64,000 nucleotides of DNA from Dendrolimus kikuchii (GCA_019925095.2 CM034407.1:1838210-1902209); one strand, 5' to 3'; shown: positions 1 through 10,753, counted from the first letter of the stretch. The notes: generated from the sequence alone by a model not told the origin. A program made the numbers and translations.

Positions 1-119
1 GAAGACATGAAAAAGCGCCTGCGATATTGATCAATCGCTACAAGAATCGACGCCAGGAAAATATCTGCGGGAAGAAGAAAAATAGAAGTGCGCAGCGCTT
101 AACGTCAGTAATGACGTCA

Positions 120-1062
120 CCGTCATCGACTTTGATGGTTTCTTACACTATACCAGTCTAGTGAGACCGTAAAGGAAGAAGAAGAAGAATCCTGTCCCAA
201 ATGAAGATTGGAAGAATATACAAGAAAATATGTGGCGTTATTCACATGTATGACGTCACGGGCACTACACCTCGAGGTCGTCGCGTCGCTGAGTGCTGAC
301 TCAGCCATCAACGCGCTGCGCCGCTTCATAGCGCGGCGCGGCGTCCCCACCGAACTCTGGAGCGACAACGCTACGTGTTTCCGCTCGGCCGACCGCGAAC
401 TCGCGGAGGCTGGGCGCGCCGTCGAAGAAGAAGCGTCGCGCCGGCAGATCGCCTGGCGGTTCTTACCGCCGGCGGCACCCTTCATGGCCGGCGCCTGGGA
501 GCGCATGGTGCGCACCGTCAAAGAGGCGTTGCGCGTCACCCTGCGCGAGCAGCGCCCGAGCGATGAGACGCTCGCCACACTGCTCGCCGAAGTCGAAGCC
601 ACCGTGAACTCGCGGCCGCTCACTCATGTGGCCGTGGGTCCCGACGAGCCCCCAGCCATCACGCCGAACCTGCTACTCCTGGGGCCGAACTGCCACATGC
701 CGGCCCCCGGGAACTTCGAGGCCAGCGACGTGACTGCGCGCGCGCACTGGAGACGCGCGCAGTACCTCGCCGATGTCTTCTGGCGACGGTGGGTGCGGGA
801 GTACCTGCCGCTACTACAATACCGGCGGGAGCCCTACGCAAGTGGTGACAACCCTAAGGTAGGCGATTTGGTTATTATTTGCGACCCAAATCTGCCCCGT
901 AACACATGGCCCCGAGGACGAGTGACTGCAGTGCATCCCGGCAGAGACGGCGAGGTTCGAGTCCTGGACGTGACGACGGCCAGCGGACGAGTGCTGAGGC
1001 GGCCTACCAAGAGAGTCGTCGTGCTGCCCATAGGAGAATCGCGAGACGCGACGGCGGGAGAA
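120..1062 (+). CDS. BEL/Pao retrotransposon integrase, 3' end of pol (partial)
   Basis: The open frame from 208 to 1068 encodes a retroviral-type integrase core followed by the small C-terminal domain that closes BEL/Pao polyproteins (DUF5641-like). Visible motifs are ALHLEVV, RRGVPTELWSDNA (second catalytic Asp) and GAWERMVRTVKEAL (catalytic Glu), then VGDLVIICDPNLPRNTWPRGRV. A weak first-Asp motif (IDFDG) can be read near 122-140, so the start at 208 is not the real start; the upstream part is degraded or lies outside the window. The enzyme joins cDNA ends to host DNA. The frame runs into the 3' LTR, as usual in this family. The coding part is unusually GC-rich for this window. Family assignment is firm; activity is impossible because the rest of pol is absent. 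Confidence 0.85.
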
Positions 1063-1355
1063 TGTTGACGACGACAAACACAATGTATGAAACTCACCGA
1101 CCCGTCTCAATAGGCGATAAGAACATAGGTATAATTTGCTAAGCCTCATAGACTATGTAGACGCGACCGTTAGGCGCAGGAAAGAGACGGGTCGGACTGA
1201 GATAGATATAGTTTATTTTTAACCGTTATTAATTTGAAATTAAATAAATAAATTATAAGAATAAGAATTGAATATAAAATGTAATAAGCCTTAACTCACT
1301 AGGAAATAAATGTTGTAGCGTTGTGCCTTTTATTGAAAGTAGGACCCTATTAGAT
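1063..1355 (+). repeat. 3' LTR of the BEL/Pao element (family C), right edge uncertain
   Basis: The integrase frame ends in a purine tract (GCGGGAGAA) directly followed by TGTTGACGACG, the usual BEL/Pao junction of polypurine tract and LTR. The segment contains AATAAA-type signals in an AT-rich 3' half. No CA terminus or target duplication could be fixed because GC-rich tandem repeats start immediately after it. Confidence 0.5.
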
Positions 1356-1368
1356 CCCGGTAAATGAG

Positions 1369-1534
1369 ACCGGGCTACGGGCGTGCAGAACGCCGCCTGG
1401 AGCCCGGGACTCAGCATGTAAAGGGAACCGGGTTACAGGCGTGCAGAACGCCGCCTGGAACCCGGGACCCAAAAGGGTAGCGGAAACCGGGCTACGGGAC
1501 TGCAGAACGCAACCGGAGCCCGGGATCCGTGAGG
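1369..1534. repeat. three 58-59 bp GC-rich tandem repeats
   Basis: Units start at 1369, 1427 and 1486. Each begins ACCGGGYTACRGG, carries TGCAGAACGC in the middle and ends in GCCCGGGA or ACCCGGGA, so each can form a short CCGGG/CCCGG stem. They lie at the presumed 3' side of the minus-strand Jockey element and may be part of its 3' UTR. Confidence 0.75.
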
Positions 1535-2080
1535 TATGCCTGCACTACTGCCTACTCCGAACGCGAGTAGGCCATAATGATAGTGCAGGCAGAGGTCCGC
1601 GCTCGAGTTGTTGGTCCGAAGACCTTACAACTTTACCGGGGTCTTTGGGGCGAGTGCCTTCGCGAAGCGAAGGCGCTCGAGCCCGGGGGGCAACTTGCTC
1701 GAGGGAGCTCCCTAAGGAGTTTTACCTCGGCTGGACTGTTGCCATGAATGGGGAATGAATTTAATGATGCCCACCATAGGGCGACACAAAATACTAATTG
1801 AGAACGGGCGACGGGTAATATAAAGCCCGAAGGGAAGGATCACGGCGGGCCGGGATCGGTGGTTTGCGGTGGCCTACGCTATCTTACTGCCGTTTCGCAA
1901 CGTGTTATGGCTGGGAGAGAAGAAACGGCGAAAGAAACTTCCCAGCAACACGCCTAGTCTATCCTGTGGGGTGAGCTATGTCTCCTAGCGTCCCTCGCGG
2001 GGACGTGGAGAGATCTTGATTGGCGGCGTCTGAGACGCCGCCGTATATGTCTGTCTGTCGGTGCCTGCCAGCCTACTGTT
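1535..2080 (-). other. Jockey 3' untranslated region
   Basis: No long frame on either strand makes sense here. On the minus strand it begins directly at the pol stop, contains a GGCGGCGTCTCAGACGCCGCC hairpin at about 2022-2042, and then the block with GTGTTGCTGGGAAG and TAACACGTTGCGAA that is also found at 53.7 kb. The conservation of this block in two otherwise different LINE copies suggests a 3' UTR element recognised by the reverse transcriptase. Confidence 0.6.
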
Positions 2081-4240
2081 CTAACCGTGGGCGGACTGAT
2101 CCGGGCACCATTCGCCTAGTTCTGTGACAGCTGTCTGCAGCCGGATGCAAGCCATTTGTCGGTTTTGATCTGATGTATAGAGTGCGGTGTCATCCGCAAA
2201 GAGGGCCAACTCCACATCTGGAGTTTTTGGGATGTCGCTGGTGTACAGCGTGAAGAGTAGTGGCGACAGGGCCGAGCCCTGTGGTACACCGGCTGTGAGT
2301 GGGTGAGGGGACGAGCGCGTTCCCTCCACTCGAAAACGGAAGCTACGACCTAGGAGGAAGTCTCGCAAGATGAGCACGAGTCTGTCTGGCATACCGAACT
2401 GGTACAGCTTGTAAATCAAGCCGTTGTGCCAGACCTTGTCGAAGGCTTTTGCTACGTCTAGAAACAGTGCGGCTGTTCCTATAGGGCGGGGGCGATGGGC
2501 AAAGTGAGATAATATGTGCTCCGTGATGCGGTGCACCTGTTGGACGCATGAGTGTCTGGCACGGAAGCCAAATTGCTCATCGGGTATTAGATGTTTGCTG
2601 AAGGCAAAATCTCTAAGTCGAGAGAGGATGACCCTCTCGTAAAGCTTGCTGAGTGCGCTCAGTAGGCTGATTGGACGGTAGCTAGACGGTTTATTAGCCG
2701 GTTTTCCCGGCTTGTGAATACCGATGACATCTGCTTCCTTCCAGATCGCGGGAAAGGAGCAGTTTGTTATGGCGGCATTGAAGATGCTCACTAGAATTAT
2801 AATTAGATGGGCGGGTAGGAGTTTTAAAACGCGATTGTTGATGCCATCGGTCCCTGGGGCCTTTCGCGGTTTGAGAGACTTGATCAGATCTTGCACTTCT
2901 TCGACCGTGACCGTGTCGAGTGTGGTTTCCGCTGGTAAGGAGGATCTACGTTCGACCTCGGAGTCTACCTCCGTCAGGTGTGACTGGTCGACGTTTTGCG
3001 TAGTGGGGGAGCATTGAAGCTCTAGACTCTGAGCAAGGCACTCGGCCTTCTCCTCGTCATCGAACGCCTCGGTGTTGTCGGCTCTTTCTAGCGCGGGTAT
3101 GACAGTAAGGGTGTCTGATTTGAGAGCTCTAGCCAGCTTCCAGTATGCCTGGTGAGTTGGCTCGATATCCCTCAACGTTCTGTCCCAACGTTGTTCCCTG
3201 ACTTCCCGGATACGTAGTTTGACCTCGCGCTCTAGTTCGCGGAGTCGGACTCTGTTATCCTCGGTGGGATATCTGTCGTGAGCTCTGGAGGCGGCTCTCT
3301 TTTCCCTCAGCAGTACCCTCACCTCGTCCGGCAGGCATAAGTGGCGGTCATCCTCCACTGGCACCTGCCTGGACGAGTTCCGCACTGCGGATTGAAGGTG
3401 GCTGGTGAGGGCCTCGATTGCCGTCTCCGTGTCATGGCGGGACACGATGTGGTCCGGGATGCGGTCCAGGTCTTGTGAGCTGGTTGCCTTGAGGAGGGTC
3501 TCAAGTCTCAACCAATCCACAGAGGTCCTAGTTTCAGATGTCTGGTCTGTCTGTGGTCCTAATCTGAGGATAACCGGACGATGGTCCGAGTCGATATCGT
3601 CCATCGTTTCGATCGAATGGAACTGAAGGGTTACGCCCCTCAGTAATGCTAGGTCGAGAGTGTTTGGGGTCCCCCAGTCGCGGTTGGGGGGGTATCTTGT
3701 GGGGGTCATGGGAGTTAGTATATCAAACAAAAGATTGTCTGATATATTTATTAGGGCTCTGCCATTGGGGTTAGTGGTATTGCAATTCCACTGCTCGTGT
3801 TTGCAATTCAGATCTCCGGCTATAATAACAGCCGGGCCTAAGTTGAATAGGGTTTCTAGGTCTTTCTTAATAAGGGTTTTTTGGCATGCGAGGTATGCTG
3901 AAACTATGACTAGAGGTTGGTGGCCAGTCATTGCTAGTCTGCAGGCGGATACCTCCATACCGTCTAGTGGGGGGGTGACTACAGGCATGCAGTGTAGGGA
4001 TCTTCTGAAATAGATCAGGGTGCCGCCACCACGGCCTACCCTGTCATGTCTAGTGATCCGATAGTTAGAGATCTTTGGATCTCTATTACTCGGTTTCAGG
4101 AAGGTCTCCTGTACTAGTAGTATATCTACTTGATTGGTAACCAGGAAGTCATGGACCAAGTCGCGCTGGTTTCGAAGGCCATTGGCGTTATAAGTCGCCA
4201 GAGTCAATGAGCGTGGTTTATTTCTACCTACATGCGCCAT
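2081..4240 (-). CDS. Jockey pol: endonuclease plus truncated reverse transcriptase
   Basis: The 719-residue frame starts with an apurinic-type endonuclease (residues about 10-235; motifs LATYNANGL, VQETFLKP, IAGDLNC, SDHRPV) followed by a non-LTR reverse transcriptase (about 450-719; PGTDGINNRVLKLLP, GVPQGSALSPLLF, and the catalytic FADD near residue 690). It ends about 30 residues after FADD with an unrelated tail directly joined to the 3' UTR. Family members usually continue for some 200 residues, so the thumb and C-terminal zinc region are missing. As LINEs are normally 5'-truncated, this is an internal deletion. The remaining frame has no stop or frameshift, which points to a fairly recent copy. 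Confidence 0.9.
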   Translation of the reverse strand: MAHVGRNKPRSLTLATYNANGLRNQRDLVHDFLVTNQVDILLVQETFLKPSNRDPKISNYRITRHDRVGRGGGTLIYFRRSLHCMPVVTPPLDGMEVSACRLAMTGHQPLVIVSAYLACQKTLIKKDLETLFNLGPAVIIAGDLNCKHEQWNCNTTNPNGRALINISDNLLFDILTPMTPTRYPPNRDWGTPNTLDLALLRGVTLQFHSIETMDDIDSDHRPVILRLGPQTDQTSETRTSVDWLRLETLLKATSSQDLDRIPDHIVSRHDTETAIEALTSHLQSAVRNSSRQVPVEDDRHLCLPDEVRVLLREKRAASRAHDRYPTEDNRVRLRELEREVKLRIREVREQRWDRTLRDIEPTHQAYWKLARALKSDTLTVIPALERADNTEAFDDEEKAECLAQSLELQCSPTTQNVDQSHLTEVDSEVERRSSLPAETTLDTVTVEEVQDLIKSLKPRKAPGTDGINNRVLKLLPAHLIIILVSIFNAAITNCSFPAIWKEADVIGIHKPGKPANKPSSYRPISLLSALSKLYERVILSRLRDFAFSKHLIPDEQFGFRARHSCVQQVHRITEHILSHFAHRPRPIGTAALFLDVAKAFDKVWHNGLIYKLYQFGMPDRLVLILRDFLLGRSFRFRVEGTRSSPHPLTAGVPQGSALSPLLFTLYTSDIPKTPDVELALFADDTALYTSDQNRQMACIRLQTAVTELGEWCPDQSAHG

Positions 4241-4277
4241 TTGTTACCGGTAACAATAATTTGACTAGGTTGTTTAG

Positions 4278-6174
4278 TTACAACGATCTAAGTATTTGGA
4301 GGAGGTACGCGTGATCCATTTCGATCACGAGTTGATCCCGGAGGGAGGGTTGTGTTGACTCTGAAACTTGCCTCAGTTTCCGAGCCAAGAGTTGGACCTC
4401 TTGCAGGTCGAAGGGCAAGTTCTTGGCGAATTTAGTCGCCAAAGCTAAGTCCTCCGCTATAGAGTGGTGGGCCGATGGCCCTGAAGGTCCCTTAGAAATG
4501 GGGGCGAGGGCGGGGGCGGGGGTGGCCGAGGGTAGGCCGGCCATAACTGGGGCACGCGTCCTTAGCGGAGGGAACGCTTCCGTCGTGGGAAGACCCGTCC
4601 AGTGGTTTACCACTGGGGGGGGGGGCCGCCACGAATGCGGGTTTGTTCGGCACTTTTCTAGTGCCTTTTTGGGCATTGCCCTTTCCGACCTTACGTTTGG
4701 GTCGGGGGGCGGCAGGGCAGCCTCTGTAGTTAGCGGGGTGACCCGCTTGGCCGCAGAGGATGCAGCTCGGTGGCTCCGGGGAGTCCCGGGTGCGAGTGCA
4801 CTCCGAGGTCCCGTGGTCGCCCAGGCACTTGACGCACCTGGGACGGGATTGACAATGTAGGGCAGAGTGCCCATAAAGTTGGCAGCGATGACACTGCCGC
4901 AGTGTATGTTTTTCGTGTGGACGTTCCACACGAAGGCCAGAGAGGCCACAGACCTTCTCAAGATCGAAGATCTTTTTCCCCTCTGGGGAGAGGTCGAGGA
5001 CAACCAATACTAGGTTTAGAGGGGACTTTGTGGCGTCGCCTCTGTGCATACGGTGCACTTCGTGCACTGGTAGGGCTTGGGACTTAAGGTCCTCTAGAAT
5101 ATAGGAACTTTCAATTTCCTGAGGAAGTCCGCGGATTACAGCCCGAAGGCGTTTTTCTTCTGGCAGGGCGTAAGTGTAGTAACCGATTTTACGGTCACAT
5201 AATAAAGTAGTTAGGGCGCGGTGGTCACTTGAAGACGTGACCATAACTTTGATGCCGTGTTGAGTATCACGGGCTTCTTTTATGGAGATTGCCTTACCTG
5301 GCAGTTCTTTAGCGAGTTGAAGCCAATGGGCTTTCTCGCGGATGGTCAGGGGTGGCGGCGGGCGTTGTGAAGGTGGCCCAGGGCGGCTGGAAGGTGCCGC
5401 TGTCGGTGTTGTGCCCGCTGTTGGGGCGGGGTTGGGGGGGACCTCCCTCTGGGTCTTACGTTTTTTAGTACGATTAACGGTTATAAAACCGTCATCGTCT
5501 TCGCGGTCTAAGGGGATGTTCGCGGGAGGCGCGACATCCATAGGAGTAATTTCATCGGCCGGTGGAAGAGGGGCATCCCTGAGGTTTTGCGGACCTTCAG
5601 AGGATAAATCGATTTCTCGACGAGAATCGATTACGCGATGGATGGGCGAACGTGAACGCGATGTCGTCGAACTCGCAGAGCTCGAACGCGGTTTTGTCGA
5701 TGCGGAACCGCGAGAAAACGAGGCGCGCGACTTTGGTGCCACACGATGGGCATCGTTGAGCGGGGGTGCGGGCGGCGGGCGCACTGGTAACGCGGCGGGT
5801 ATGGATGCGGGGGGCGCGGGCGCTACGGCAGAGTGCAGGTGGACCGCGGTAAGCGCGGCGGCGGGGGTTGCGGGGCGTGCGCTAGTCGCGGCAGGTGCGA
5901 TGGTCGCGGCAGATGCGGGTGCGGGGAGGGGGGCCTGCGCGGGGGCCCTTTGCACGTGTGACTCGCGGGACACAGGTTTCTCGGAATTAAGTTCCGAAAT
6001 AACGGGCACCATTGATTGGGACTCCGGAGTCCTCAAAAATTGGTCGAGAGCTTGAGGGAATTGCTGTCGTAAAAACGACAGCAAACCCTCTAGCAACGAT
6101 GGGGAGGGCTCCACGCCGTCCATTGTCCCTGAGGGGGACGAACGATTTGGTGGAAAAACCACCTGATGACGCAC
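4278..6174 (-). pseudogene. Jockey gag (ORF1) with a frameshift at a G11 run
   Basis: The frame opens at 6174 with a Pro/Ala/Ser-rich N-terminal half, a Lys/Arg stretch and then three CCHC zinc knuckles (CHRCQLYGHSALHC, CVKCLGDHGTSEC, CILCGQAGHPANYRGC), typical of Jockey nucleic-acid chaperones that coat the RNA. The frame stays open to 4492, but the natural C-terminus (AEDLALATKFAKNL, ending LLQILRSL) is in another frame that ends at 4278. The switch coincides with a run of eleven G at 4615-4625, so a one-base slip is the likely cause. Repaired, gag would end 37 bases before pol starts at 4240. A sequencing error in the homopolymer is possible. Confidence 0.8.
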
Positions 6175-6285
6175 TTTTCACTGCACTGTCACAGAAAAAA
6201 TACAGATCGACCGGGTGAACGAACGAACACAACGAACACGAATAACGGACTGCCGAGGCGGAACGGGAGACGTGCGCGCGCGACG

Positions 6286-7131
6286 AAAGAACTCGCTAAA
6301 CTGTTTGAAAGACGGCAAATCATCGGATGATTGACTTACATGCAGTTCCCACTGCTTCCGAGATTCTATGTCCAACTTCAAACTTATTACATATATAATT
6401 ATAATATCCCACGAACTAACATCAATCCCAAGATTAGTAAGTTCGTGTAAACAGTCATTAGTAACATCTAAAAGTTCTTTCAATGCGTGTGACGATTCAA
6501 CAGTAATATTACGTTGGCTAAATAATCTTTTTAGAATACAATTAGACATAAATTTCTTATTGTTAAACCTGTGTTCTAACATTTCCCAACATTTGTTGTA
6601 ATTGGCATCGGTGATAGGAACATGACGTATTAATTGCTGTGCTTCACCTGACAATTGTGTTTTCAAATAATGGAGCCGTTGCACGTTATCTAACTGTTTA
6701 TTGTTATGTACTAAAGAAATAAATAAGTCTCGGAACGATGTCCACTCAGTATATTTTCCGCTAAACATCGGTAATACTATTTTAGGTAGCCTTACAAAAT
6801 TATCAGGTGAAACATTACAAGATTTTTTATTGAAACTATGAGACGTTAATCCCGACAGTGCATCTTTAAGTTCTACTTTATAAGTTACATAGGTTTCGTA
6901 AACTTTTTCGTAGACATCTTCCTTAAAGAAATCGTATAAGTCTGTCTCCTCGCATTCACCGACTACAATTTCATATTTGGTTGAGAAATTCTGCCACTGA
7001 CTCTCCAATATCTCTAGCCGTGTTTCTATATAATTATCTGTTATACGTTCCTTTGGAGACTTCTTAAAATTTACTAGGCCTTTCTCGATGTGTCCTTTTA
7101 TATTCTTTATTTTACTGAGTTCTTTTTCCAT
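6286..7131 (-). CDS. BEL/Pao gag, N-terminal part, interrupted by the Jockey element
   Basis: The frame begins MEKELSKIKNIKGHIEKGL with a coiled-coil-like N-terminus, then the DUF1759 region that marks BEL/Pao gag (FVRLPKIVLPMFSGKYTEW, LHYLKTQLSGEAQQLI, WEMLEHRFNNKK). It loses similarity after FKQFSEFF, where Jockey 5' UTR begins (about 6285), although the frame stays open to 6178 by chance. The missing zinc-knuckle, protease, RT and integrase parts were not found on this strand beyond the Jockey element, so the copy was truncated as well as interrupted. Confidence 0.85.
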
Positions 7132-7742
7132 TTTGTATTCTAACTGCTCTCTGTATATTACACGTGTAGGCTGCTAGTGGTAATTATAGTAAGCGACGAC
7201 AGTACAATTTTTCCAAGTGTCGTAAAGAATAAATCTTTTTAAGTGTTGACACAAGTAATTTTCTAAGTCAATTCAAGGGTGAATTTTTCTAAGTTCTATC
7301 AAATCTTTGTTCATAGTGTCAACAAGTGTGATTTTTTCTAAGTCCTTTTAAGAGTAAATTTCTCTAAGTGTTTTTGTCGCTTTTATATCGCTCCGAAATC
7401 CAGCATGGATTCCCCGTTCCGTCGTTTTTAGCGAAATTATTCTAAGTGTCACAAATAATGCTTCTCAAATTTAAACTTGTAATATTTCAAAGTCTTTTAA
7501 AACACTTAGAATATTTTCATATTAAATAACACTTATATAAAAAATGTACTCACAGTTTTCCAAGTCGACTTACACTCTTCAATAGATATCCAATATCTTC
7601 TTACCACTAGCGCCACCTACTTCGAAGTCCAACTCCACACACGCACTTGGCACTTAATCAATTGATAATTATCTTTCTAGTACAAACTGCTAGCGCCACC
7701 TTTTGATGAATAGTTTAATTAATGTTTCAATTATTTTAGTTT
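7132..7742 (-). repeat. BEL/Pao leader and probable 5' LTR (minus strand)
   Basis: This stretch lies directly upstream of the BEL gag start. On the minus strand it holds a TATA-like promoter (GGAGCGATATAAAAGCGAC, 7376-7394) and, downstream of it, repeated ACTTAGAAAAATT-type motifs that form an irregular short-period repeat over about 7200-7370. The phrase TGGCGCTAG occurs twice at 7600-7700. Exact LTR ends and primer-binding site were not resolved. Confidence 0.45.
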
Positions 7743-9626
7743 TTACTTGTGTTCTTCAAAAATGCTCTTCGACTCTAAGGACCATGTTGCAAATATCTGT
7801 TCCAAATATCGTTGGAATATAGCAGGACTCGAAGCCAAACCGTAAACTAACCTGTTATACCTAAACAAGCCTTTATGAGTGTTGATTACTGTGTATTTAT
7901 TTGAATCGTCCAACTCAAATTGCGCATAGGCCTGGGAAAAATCAATTTTCGTAAAATGCTCCCCACCATTCAGACGTGTTATTAAATCCTCAAACTTAGG
8001 TAGTGGATATCGGTCGATTTCTATGACTTTATTTAAAGTTAATTTGTAATCGGCACAAATCCGTATGTTACCATCTTTTTTTACAACCGGCACAATCGGT
8101 GTGGCCCAATCCGAACGCTCGACGGGGGTGAGGATGCCGTCCTGCACGAGCTGCTCCAGCGCACGCTCGACTGGCTCGCGCAGCGCGTACGCCAGCGGCC
8201 GTGCGCGCAGGAACACGGGCCGCGCCCCCTCGCGCACGCTGATGCTCACCTTGCCACCCGTGAACCGACCCAAGCCGTCAGCGAACACCTCAGCATATCT
8301 GGAACTGAATTCGGTTACATTAAACTTTGAATCACTGGACATATTGACACAATTTATTCTTAAGTCTGGTAAATCGATATTTAGGGAGGCTAACCATTGT
8401 CGTCCAAGCAAAACAGTTTTTCCCTTCTCAATAACATAAAGGTCTAAATGTTGGGATATATTTTTGTATTTCACTAATGGTCGTATGACGCCAACGGGAC
8501 TTACTGATTCTCCTGTATAGTACCTAAGAACAATATTACATTTTTGTATGTTAATTTCACTAAACAACCGTCTATAGACATCTATGTTAATGCAAGATAT
8601 GACACTACCTGTGTCGACTTCGAATTTTAATAATTTACCATGGACTTCTAAGGACATATACATAGGCTTGCAGTCCGCTAAACACACTTGATTTATTTCT
8701 ATAACAGTTACCTCATCGCTCTGATCACTCTCCTGGTCACTATGGTTGTTTATTTCCTCTCCATGATGTTCAATTAGTCGAGGACACATTCGTCGTAGGT
8801 GGCCTGCCTGATTGCACACACGACACACATATCGCGCGTACCGACAGGTGCTTTCGTCGTGTGCAGCCCCGCACACCCTGCACTGCCGCTGTGGCTGGCC
8901 CCGCTCAGCCAGCCGACGGCCCGATGCTGGCGCAGGCCGCGGAGCTCGCGCGCCCTGTGCAGTCCGCCCTGCCTCGCGCCGCGGTCCTATGCCGCGCTCG
9001 CCGTCTGCTCGCGACCGCCCGTTCCTGCGTTCCACTATTGAACTCCTATACCCCGTTGACATGGCTTGGCATTCCACCCCCTTACTATCTGTGCCTGATC
9101 TTAATTGTTGTTCTACTGTCGCCGAGTCTTTCTCTGCTGCTTCTATACTGACTCCCAGGTTGTATGCCTTCGTAAAATCTAGCTTAGACTCCGCAAATAA
9201 CCGTTGTCGAATTGTATCATTACTGATTCCGCACACTAGTTGATCTCGTAAATTTTCCTCTAGAGAAGCTCCAAACTCGCAAGTTTTTGACATCTTTTTG
9301 AGTACAGCCATGTATTCCGATATACTTTCTCCTTGTATTTGTTTTCTACACCTAAATTTGTAGCGTTCCGCCAGCTCATTAGGTGTCGGTTGAAGGTGAC
9401 GCGACATGATTTCCGTTATTTCCTCAAACGTTTTTGCATTTGGTTTTGTAGGCGTACACAAGTTCACAAGCAATTCGTAGCTATCTGCACCCATAACTGT
9501 TATTAACGTTGGCACTTTTAAATCATTGGTTATTTTGTTTACTATAAAGTATTGTTCAAGTCGTTCGACATATAACCTCCAGTTGTCCGTAGCAATATTA
9601 AACTCCGCGATCTTTCCGATAGACAT
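7743..9626 (-). CDS. Mag-like Ty3/gypsy gag-protease-RT polyprotein, 3'-truncated
   Basis: The 627-residue frame contains a gag capsid region (about 1-190), an Arg-rich linker, two zinc knuckles (CRVCGAAHDESTCRYARYVC, CRVCNQAGHLRRMC; about 245-285), a retropepsin with VDTGSVISCI (about 340) and a reverse transcriptase (ARPLAYALREPVERAL, DGNIRICADYKLTLN, FTKIDFSQAYAQFELDD, SSPAIFQRYLEQIFA). It stops making sense just before the YLDD-type active site, then reads out into unrelated DNA; RNase H and integrase are absent. The start at 9626 follows the LTR and primer-binding site by about 50 bases. One uninterrupted gag-pol frame is usual for the Mag lineage. Confidence 0.9.
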   Translation of the reverse strand: MSIGKIAEFNIATDNWRLYVERLEQYFIVNKITNDLKVPTLITVMGADSYELLVNLCTPTKPNAKTFEEITEIMSRHLQPTPNELAERYKFRCRKQIQGESISEYMAVLKKMSKTCEFGASLEENLRDQLVCGISNDTIRQRLFAESKLDFTKAYNLGVSIEAAEKDSATVEQQLRSGTDSKGVECQAMSTGYRSSIVERRNGRSRADGERGIGPRREAGRTAQGARAPRPAPASGRRLAERGQPQRQCRVCGAAHDESTCRYARYVCRVCNQAGHLRRMCPRLIEHHGEEINNHSDQESDQSDEVTVIEINQVCLADCKPMYMSLEVHGKLLKFEVDTGSVISCINIDVYRRLFSEINIQKCNIVLRYYTGESVSPVGVIRPLVKYKNISQHLDLYVIEKGKTVLLGRQWLASLNIDLPDLRINCVNMSSDSKFNVTEFSSRYAEVFADGLGRFTGGKVSISVREGARPVFLRARPLAYALREPVERALEQLVQDGILTPVERSDWATPIVPVVKKDGNIRICADYKLTLNKVIEIDRYPLPKFEDLITRLNGGEHFTKIDFSQAYAQFELDDSNKYTVINTHKGLFRYNRLVYGLASSPAIFQRYLEQIFATWSLESKSIFEEHK

Positions 9627-9674
9627 TATGAACTTATCTTTTTATTATTTATATTTATTTACACACGTATTTAA

Positions 9675-9691
9675 GTCCGAACTCGTCGCCA
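9675..9691 (-). other. primer-binding site of the Mag-like element
   Basis: The minus strand reads TGGCGACGAGTTCGGAC immediately downstream of the LTR and upstream of the gag start. TGG-initiated sequence complementary to a tRNA 3' end is what first-strand priming requires; the tRNA species was not determined. Confidence 0.6.
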
Positions 9692-9930
9692 GTATAGTAT
9701 TTAAGCCTTTAATTCGTATAGATTGGTAATAAAACACACACAAGTACTTTCCGAGATCAGACTGATTTTATTACTGAACTACCTACATATATAGTACATT
9801 ATTATGCGGTGCATCGATAAACATTCGATTACAATCTGTCAACATAGTCTTATCATCATTCGTTCGATCAATCATTAACTAATATTTAATTCTCAGATTG
9901 GTTACGATATCAACAACATACAATGTGACA
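9692..9930 (-). repeat. 5' LTR of the Mag-like gypsy element
   Basis: On the minus strand the segment starts TGTCACATTGTATG, contains an AT-rich core with ACTATATATG and an AATAAAA signal, and ends ATACTATAC next to the primer-binding site. About 239 bp, short as is common in this lineage. The matching 3' LTR was not found because the element is truncated at 7743. Confidence 0.6.
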
Positions 9931-10753
9931 GTTCGTGAACAAACCAAATGTCAAATGGTTATAAAATTGTAAACAAACTTTATATAAGTTAATTTAATAA
10001 GTTTACCAAAGTTTACGAATAAGTTTTCTCAATATAATGTATAACTAAACTGGCTGTAAAATGTAAGCAATACAATATTTTGTTGCTTGGATTATTTTAT
10101 ATCAATATTTAAATGTGTTTTTCTGTTTTCCTGTGTTTTCTAAAATTTAATTTAGTTGTGTACTTCATGTGTTTCTAAGTTGTTACATGTAATTCTTGTG
10201 GCGCCCCTTACTCGCCACTATATTTTCATGTTTAGTGTGGCAACACTAGTTTTAAGTTTTTAATTATCTATGATCACATTATTTATTCATTATAACTCAG
10301 GTATATTATAATTTCATGTATTGTTACGCGCCCCTAAAAAATCAATATAGATGTTTACTTATTTACATAGTGGTATTTCTTCGTCATCAATATAGTTTAG
10401 TGTTGTATATTGTAAAAAAAAGTCAAATTGGACTGAAAATATTTTGATTGAGAACCAGATTGTTTTTTAGGTTTTATATTTAACACAATTAACATGTCTA
10501 TTCATGTTTGTGGGGAATAGAAACAAAATTGCACTGAAGAATTGCAAAGATAATTATGAAACACAAAATTATCTTTGAATAAGGAATGTAAAAAAGATCT
10601 AGGCTGGAGTTATGCAAACGGCGGACACACCACTGCCCATCAACCGGCTGACTACGCAAAGACCAGTCATCGTATCAGCAAATAATTAGTATTAAGTTAT
10701 AATAATGTTAATATAATTTTAATTGTAATTAGTTTAGTCTTGTAAGAACTGTC
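9931..10753. other. AT-rich stretch without recognisable gene
   Basis: No coding frame of interest on either strand. It holds short runs such as GTGGCGCCCCTTACTCGCCAC near 10,199 and a slightly GC-richer patch at 10,600-10,680. It ends in the left copy of the target duplication of the next element. Confidence 0.5.

Larger units (their letters stand above)
1535..6285 (-). mobile_element. Jockey-clade LINE, internally deleted, inserted in a BEL gag
   Basis: On the minus strand the order is a 5' UTR (about 6285-6175), gag (6174-4278, one frameshift), pol (4240-2081, truncated), then a 3' UTR down to about 1535 or beyond. The 5' side interrupts the BEL gag frame, which runs out of register at about 6285. 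The 3' UTR at 1880-1960 shares a conserved block (GTGTTGCTGGGAAG on the minus strand) with the LINE end at 53,655-53,735. No poly(A) or target duplication could be delimited, so the outer limits are approximate. Confidence 0.8.

Noticed and set aside
1441..1758. 105-residue ORF in the GC-rich tandem repeats
   Set aside because: It follows the repeat units and shows only composition-driven sequence.
5342..6055. 237-residue Gly/Ala-rich plus-strand ORF
   Set aside because: Shadow of the Pro/Ala-rich Jockey gag on the other strand.
8812..9243. Plus-strand ORFs opposite the gypsy polyprotein
   Set aside because: They are antisense to a clear gag-protease frame and have no recognisable content.
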